Assembly (NCBI GenBank): GCA_046734795.1
Contig: JBKPRX010000100.1
Coordinates: forward strand, 1 to 10,556
DNA: 10,556 nucleotides
Reading direction: 5' to 3'
From: JBKPRX01 sp046734795
GTDB taxonomy: Bacteria; Actinomycetota; Thermoleophilia; Gaiellales; Gaiellaceae
Part shown: positions 7,112 to 10,556 of the stretch, piece after piece
Position numbering within the stretch: position 1 is the stretch's first letter
Layout of the letters: the number at the start of each line of letters is the position of its first letter
The notes under the pieces: generated by a model
Told to the model about the DNA's origin: nothing
Seen by the model: the letters and a program-made list of their open reading frames with translations, nothing else
Databases searched by the model: none
Position numbers and translations under genes: made by a program

Positions 7112-8017
7112 TCACACTTCCGCGATCAGATCGGCGACCTCGGCCGGCTCGGCCTCGGCTTCGATGTCCGCGAGCGTGCGGCCCCGTGCACGCTCGATGC
7201 GGCTGTATCGCTTCTGGAACTGGCTTTGCGCGTACTCCGCGAACTCGTCGACGCGCAGACCGAACGGAGAGATCCCGTTCGGGTAGAGCGCGTAGCCGGC
7301 GCGGATGATGTCGTCGACGATCGGTTGCAGCTCGTGCATGCGGTCCTCGATCACGTCCCAGATCGAAGGGTCGTCCGCAACCAACCGACTCAGCAGGTAA
7401 ACGCCGTAGGCGATGTGTCGCGACTCGTCTCGCTTCACGTGGACGAGCCCCGCGCACAAGCCCGGCATGAGGTCGTTCACGGCGAGCGAGCGGTGGTAGC
7501 TCTGGTAGCCGGTCTCCGCGAGTACGCCCTCGACGATCATGTTGTACGTCACAGACGCGCGCGCAACGGCTTCGGGCGACGGATCGTCGAGCAGTGCGTT
7601 CATCGAGTTCGGCAGCTCCTCGTCGAAGAGGCGTTGGTATGGCTCGGGTGCCGCCGGCAACTCAGGCGAGCCTGCGACTTCCTCGAGCCAGCGGCTGAAG
7701 AACTCCGTGTGCTTTCCCTCTTCGAAGAGGAACGTCGTCAGGAAGAGCTCTTCTTCGAGCCGCCCTTCCTTCGCAATCGTCATCACGAGCGGCAGAAGGT
7801 CGATCGTGACCGCCTCTTCTCCCGTGACGAAACGCGTCGTCGTCCGTAGTGTCGCGAGCTTTCGGTCGTCGCTGAGCTCTTGCCAGTCGACGACGTCTTG
7901 CGTGAAGTCGAGCTCGAACGGATCCCAGACCCCGAGCCGCTTCGCCTTCTGGTAGAGCCGCATCGGGTAGGAGTCGAAGTTCAAGCCCCTGCTCATGGTC
8001 GTGTATGGGTCGCGCAT
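7112..8017 (-). CDS. R2-like ligand-binding oxidase (R2lox, Mycobacterium Rv0233-like; often annotated as ribonucleotide reductase beta subunit)
   Basis: A 301-residue ferritin-like four-helix di-metal protein. R2lox proteins share the fold of ribonucleotide reductase R2 but hold a Mn/Fe cofactor, bind a long-chain fatty acid in the R2lox structures, and form a Tyr-Val ether cross-link. They perform two-electron oxidation and their natural substrate is unknown. All six metal ligands are present by comparison with my memory of Rv0233: E67 (TGEEAVT), E100 and H103 (FEEGKH), E163 (YNMIVEG), E198 and H201 (DESRH). The cross-link pair is V70 and Y158. The RNR R2 C-terminal tail is absent and no RNR large subunit is nearby. 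The ATG at 8017 is supported by GGGAGAG seven bases upstream. In-frame ATGs at 7996 and 8080 are alternatives; neither has a better ribosome site. It is first of the four-gene minus operon. The family call is firm, the substrate unknown. Confidence 0.93.
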   Translation of the reverse strand: MRDPYTTMSRGLNFDSYPMRLYQKAKRLGVWDPFELDFTQDVVDWQELSDDRKLATLRTTTRFVTGEEAVTIDLLPLVMTIAKEGRLEEELFLTTFLFEEGKHTEFFSRWLEEVAGSPELPAAPEPYQRLFDEELPNSMNALLDDPSPEAVARASVTYNMIVEGVLAETGYQSYHRSLAVNDLMPGLCAGLVHVKRDESRHIAYGVYLLSRLVADDPSIWDVIEDRMHELQPIVDDIIRAGYALYPNGISPFGLRVDEFAEYAQSQFQKRYSRIERARGRTLADIEAEAEPAEVADLIAEV

Positions 8018-8024
8018 GCCAGAA

Positions 8025-8031
8025 CTCTCCC
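8025..8031 (-). promoter_or_regulatory. Ribosome-binding site (GGGAGAG) of the R2-like oxidase gene
   Basis: On the minus strand GGGAGAG ends seven bases before the ATG at 8017. This decides the start in favour of 8017 over the in-frame ATG at 7996 (no purine-rich site) and the in-frame ATG at 8080, whose CATG palindrome overlaps the divergent gene start. Confidence 0.6.
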
Positions 8032-8066
8032 ATAGACGCAGGGGACTGTCGAGACCAGGAACCTCG

Positions 8067-8072
8067 TAAGCT
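8067..8072 (+). promoter_or_regulatory. Candidate -10 element (TAAGCT) for a leaderless MmgE/PrpD transcript
   Basis: TAAGCT matches TAnnnT and occupies exactly positions -12 to -7 relative to the A of the ATG at 8079. The gene lacks a Shine-Dalgarno at proper spacing (the nearest AGGA is 18 bases upstream), as expected of a leaderless mRNA. The -35 region (around GACTGT, 8044-8049) is weak. Confidence 0.35.
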
Positions 8073-8078
8073 TCCGGC

Positions 8079-9416
8079 ATGGGCGTGGAAGCAACGACGC
8101 GAACCGGCGCGACCGCTCGGCTCGCATCAGCAGCGCGATCGGTCACGTTCGACGAGCTTCCCGAGGACGCCGTCGAGCTCGCTAAGCACTGCCTGCTCGA
8201 CTGGCTAGGCGTCAGTCTCGCCGGCGCGCGTGAGCCGCTCGCGCAGATCCTCGCCGACGAGCTTGTCGGCGGCTCCAGCCAAGGCGAAGCCACCCTCGTC
8301 GGCCGGCCCGAACGTGCGACCGCGCATGTCGCCGCGCTCGTGAACGGCGCGGCTGGACACGCGCTCGATTTCGACGACACGCACCTCGGGATGATGGGTC
8401 ACCCGACCGCACCGGTCGCTCCTGCCGTGCTCGCGCTCGGCGAGCGGCTCGACGCATCCGGCGCCGACGCGCTGACCGCACTCGTTTCCGGGATCGAGCT
8501 CGAGTGCAAGCTCGGCGCGTTGATCGGACCGAGCCACTACGCCACGGGCTTCCATGCGACCGCGACGCTTGGGACGTTCGGCGCGGCGGCCGCTGCGGCG
8601 CGGCTGCTCGACCTCGGCGAAGAGGAATGGCTGAACGCGCTCGGGATCGCAGGCACGCAGGCGGCGGGGCTCAAGGCCGTGTTCGGAACGATGTGCAAGC
8701 CGCTGCACGCCGGCAACGCGGCGGCGAATGGTCTCCTCGCGGCGACGCTCGCGCAGCGCGGCTTCACGAGCAGCGAGTCGATCGTCGAGTCGCACCAGGG
8801 TTTCGGGCCGACGCACTCGACGCAGCTCGGCGAGCTTCCGGATCTGAACGAGCTCGAGATCCGCCGAACGCTCTTCAAGTACCACGCAGCTTGCTACCTG
8901 ACGCACGCCGCGATCGAGGCGGCGCTCGGGCTCGACGTGCAGCCGGACGACGTCGACGAGGTCGAGGTTCGCGTCGACCCCGGTGTCCTCGACGTCGCGA
9001 ACATCCACGAGCCGCGCACGGGGCTCGAAGGCAAGTTCAGCCTCCGCGCGACCGTCGCGCTCGCGCTCCTCGGAGACGACACGATGGATCCGGCGACCTA
9101 CACGGACGCACGCATGGCTGACCAGGATCTCGTCGCGCTACGCGACCGCGTGCGCGTCGTCGCAGACGAGAGCTTGCGCCGCGCAACGGCGTCGCTTCGC
9201 GCGCGGAGGCACGACGGAGGCGAGCTGCACGCCGAGCACGACTCGACCGTTCCGGAAACAGACCTCGACCGGCAGCGCGAGCGACTCGAAGCGAAGTTCC
9301 GCGGGCTCGCCACTCCGCTTGTCGGCGGCGAGCGCACCGAGGCGATCGTCGACGCTGTCGGCAGGCTCGACGAGCTCGAGTCCGTCCGAGACCTCGCCCG
9401 CCTCTGCCCAGCGTGA
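8079..9416 (+). CDS. MmgE/PrpD-family protein (2-methylcitrate dehydratase / cis-aconitate decarboxylase-like)
   Basis: A 445-residue member of the family that includes 2-methylcitrate dehydratase PrpD and cis-aconitate decarboxylase (ACOD1/IRG1, CAD), metal-free enzymes acting on C6-C7 tricarboxylates. Typical blocks are LDWLGVSLAG (40-49), GHALDFDDTH (93-102), GHPTAPVAPAVLAL (107-120), SGIELECKLG (137-146), FHATATLGTFGAAAAAARLL (158-177), CKPLHAGNAAANG (206-218) and a helix-rich C-terminal domain. Residues matching the ACOD1 active site as I recall it are kept: D97, T101, H108, H159 and K207. The site of the ACOD1 catalytic tyrosine appears to be Leu or Arg here (KFSLRA, 319-324), so reaction and substrate are open. 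The ATG at 8079 is used because the family N-terminus follows; an in-frame GTG at 8085 is equally close. It leads the plus-strand operon and overlaps the MaoC gene by four bases. I do not assign prpD because no methylcitrate synthase is present. Confidence 0.9.
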   Translation: MGVEATTRTGATARLASAARSVTFDELPEDAVELAKHCLLDWLGVSLAGAREPLAQILADELVGGSSQGEATLVGRPERATAHVAALVNGAAGHALDFDDTHLGMMGHPTAPVAPAVLALGERLDASGADALTALVSGIELECKLGALIGPSHYATGFHATATLGTFGAAAAAARLLDLGEEEWLNALGIAGTQAAGLKAVFGTMCKPLHAGNAAANGLLAATLAQRGFTSSESIVESHQGFGPTHSTQLGELPDLNELEIRRTLFKYHAACYLTHAAIEAALGLDVQPDDVDEVEVRVDPGVLDVANIHEPRTGLEGKFSLRATVALALLGDDTMDPATYTDARMADQDLVALRDRVRVVADESLRRATASLRARRHDGGELHAEHDSTVPETDLDRQRERLEAKFRGLATPLVGGERTEAIVDAVGRLDELESVRDLARLCPA

Positions 9417-9907
9417 GCGAGCGCGAGCTCGAGCTCGAGTCGTTCCGTCTCTGGCCGAAAGGCCGCACGTTCGAGGACTTCGCCGTCGGCCAGGTGTTCG
9501 ACCACCACTGGGGCCGAACGATCACGGAGACCGACAACGTGCTCTTCACGACTGCGACGCTCGCTTACAACCCGCTCTACACGAATGCCGAGTTCGCCCG
9601 TGCGCACGATCATCCGGGCGTCGTCGTCAATCCGCTGCTCGTCTTCACGACCGTCTTCGGGCTCAGCGTCGAGGACCTGAGCGAAGGCGGCGGCCCGTTC
9701 CTCGGCGTCGAGGCGCTCACCTATCACCGGCCCGTCTACGTCGGCGAGACGCTCACCGCGCGCAGCAAAGTGATGGACTTGCGCGAGTCCGAGAGCCGCC
9801 CGACCGCCGGCATCGTCACGTGGCACACCGAAGGCTTCGCCGGCGACGAGCGCGTGCTCGACTACCGACGCACGAACCTCGTCTACAAGCGCGGCGCCGA
9901 GCGATGA
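9413..9907 (+). CDS. MaoC-like (hotdog-fold) enoyl-CoA hydratase/dehydratase
   Basis: A 164-residue single-hotdog protein of the MaoC dehydratase family, which hydrates enoyl-CoA thioesters; related actinobacterial and proteobacterial proteins act on itaconyl-CoA or mesaconyl-CoA. Features are FEDFAVGQVFDH (20-31), the RTITETDNVLF strand and helix start (35-45), the central VVVNPLLVFTTVFGLSVEDL (70-89), HRPVYVGETL and an ESESRP turn near the end. The GTG start at 9413 overlaps the upstream stop (GTGA) and the stop overlaps the next gene start (ATGA), so translation is coupled on both sides. Unusually, the canonical hydratase motif D-x-N-P-[LIV]-H reads A51-Y-N-P-L-Y56, so both catalytic Asp and His of the PhaJ-type motif are replaced. 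This may be a subfamily trait rather than inactivity. The likely substrate is a branched or dicarboxylic acyl-CoA, by context only. Confidence 0.87.
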   Translation: MSERELELESFRLWPKGRTFEDFAVGQVFDHHWGRTITETDNVLFTTATLAYNPLYTNAEFARAHDHPGVVVNPLLVFTTVFGLSVEDLSEGGGPFLGVEALTYHRPVYVGETLTARSKVMDLRESESRPTAGIVTWHTEGFAGDERVLDYRRTNLVYKRGAER

Positions 9908-10556
9908 GCGGTCACGGCTACCTCACGGACGAGCGCCTGCGTCTGCAACAGGAAGCTCGCGCGTTCGCGCTCGAGGAGGTGCTGCCGCTCGCGAACGAGC
10001 TCGATCCGAAGCGCGAGGACATTCCGCGCAGCTTCCTCGCACGGCTCGCTGAGCGCGGATACACCGGGATCATGATCGCGGCCGAGCACGGCGGCCTCGG
10101 CCTGGGCGTCTTCGAGTACTGCCTGATCACGGAGGAGCTTGCGCGCGGGTGGATGAGCGTCGCGAGCATCATCGGCCGCGCAAACGGACTCGGCTGTGCG
10201 ACGGTCGAGCACTTCGAGGCGAGCGCGCGCGGAGATCGCTTCGCTGCGTTCGCACTGTCGGAGCCGAACGCGGGCTCGGACGTCGCCGGGATCGAATGCC
10301 GCGCGACACGCGCGGGCGACGAGTGGGTGTTGAACGGCCGGAAGCGCTGGTGCGGCATCGCAAAGATGGCCGACTGCATCGTCGTCTTCGCCCGCACACA
10401 GGATCCGGAGCCGGACAAGCGGCACCTCGGGATCGAGACGTTCCTCGTCGAGAAGGCGCGCGACTCGTTTCCGGAGGGTCTGACGGGCGAGCCGATCGAC
10501 AAGATCGGCTACTTCGGGATGACGACGTGGAACCTCGTGTTCGACGACCTGCGCAT
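9904..10556 (+). CDS. Acyl-CoA dehydrogenase family protein (3' end cut by window)
   Basis: The first 217 residues of a flavin acyl-CoA dehydrogenase, covering the N-terminal helical domain and the middle beta domain. The enzyme would oxidise an acyl-CoA to an enoyl-CoA with FAD and electron-transfer flavoprotein. Visible features are EEHGG-like AEHGGLGLG (60-68), ITEELARG (75-82), the FAD-binding strand FALSEPNAGSD (116-126), NGRKRWCG (144-151) and GEPIDKIGYFGM (195-206). The WC-x-x-A form and the TGEPIDKIGYFGM stretch resemble the branch containing (2S)-methylsuccinyl-CoA dehydrogenase, but I cannot confirm it. The catalytic glutamate lies past the window. The sequence is about ten residues short near residue 104, where the usual GTEEQK-type helix should be, and Gly replaces the usual FAD-contacting Thr/Ser after WC. 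The ATG overlaps the MaoC stop by four bases. Confidence 0.9.
   Translation, partial: MSGHGYLTDERLRLQQEARAFALEEVLPLANELDPKREDIPRSFLARLAERGYTGIMIAAEHGGLGLGVFEYCLITEELARGWMSVASIIGRANGLGCATVEHFEASARGDRFAAFALSEPNAGSDVAGIECRATRAGDEWVLNGRKRWCGIAKMADCIVVFARTQDPEPDKRHLGIETFLVEKARDSFPEGLTGEPIDKIGYFGMTTWNLVFDDLR

Larger units (their letters stand above)
8018..8078. promoter_or_regulatory. 61-bp divergent control region between the two catabolic operons
   Basis: All signals for both divergent operons must lie here or inside the flanking genes. On the minus strand a TCGACA (8052 to 8047) resembles a -35, but no -10 sits at a standard distance. On the plus strand TAAGCT (8067-8072) is a candidate -10. 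I found no inverted repeat longer than four base pairs per arm that would make a convincing operator, and no regulator gene adjoins the region. Confidence 0.55.

Noticed and set aside
8024..8052. Minus-strand promoter using TCGACA (8052 to 8047) as -35
   Set aside because: No acceptable -10 lies 16-18 bases downstream; the closest AT-rich hexamer (TCTATG) is only about 10 bases away.
8018..8380. Long upstream extension of the R2-like oxidase frame to 8380
   Set aside because: It runs antisense through the well-conserved MmgE/PrpD N-terminus, is Ser/Ala/Arg-rich, and a good ribosome-binding site supports the start at 8017.
1961..10556. Complete dimethylsulfoniopropionate demethylation pathway (DmdB-like ligase, acyl-CoA dehydrogenase, AcuI-like reductase)
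   Set aside because: The three families are present, but they lie in three separate transcription units. DmdA demethylase and DmdD hydratase are absent, and these families are broad, so the match is not specific.

Overview
This is a GC-rich (roughly 70 percent by eye), densely coded bacterial window. It holds nine confident protein-coding genes, two of them cut by the window edges, and one doubtful small ORF. I see no tRNA, rRNA, CRISPR array, transposase or integrase. GC-rich codon use, a luciferase-like (F420-type) oxidoreductase, an R2-like ligand-binding oxidase related to Mycobacterium Rv0233, stop/start overlaps and possible leaderless starts fit an actinobacterium. Thermoleophilia or a similar soil lineage is my guess, not something the sequence proves.

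Region A (1-1681, + strand) is signalling. It has the 3' part of a CheR-type methyltransferase with a C-terminal TPR tail, then, one base later, an OmpR/PhoB-type response regulator. Region B (1682-1960) is a 279-base gap with one weak small ORF and a possible promoter next to the following gene. Region C (1961-2950, + strand) is a single YhdH/AcuI-type NADPH-dependent reductase. It converges on region D with a 13-base gap.

Region D (2964-8017, - strand) reads from right to left as a tight four-gene operon: R2-like ligand-binding oxidase, GMC flavoprotein alcohol dehydrogenase, luciferase-like monooxygenase, and AMP-forming acyl-CoA ligase. Spacings are 22 nt, 8 nt and a 4-nt overlap. The order suggests an oxidative path in which a C-H bond is hydroxylated, the alcohol oxidised to an aldehyde, the aldehyde possibly oxidised to an acid, and the acid activated to a CoA thioester. 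This assembled pathway is inference.

Region E (8079-10556, + strand) is divergent from D across 61 bases. It encodes a MmgE/PrpD-family protein, a MaoC-like hydratase and the N-terminal part of an acyl-CoA dehydrogenase, each overlapping the next by 4 nt. This set is consistent with CoA-linked breakdown of a short branched or dicarboxylic acid (itaconate, mesaconate or methylsuccinate type). The shared divergent control region suggests that D and E are expressed together and serve one catabolic programme.
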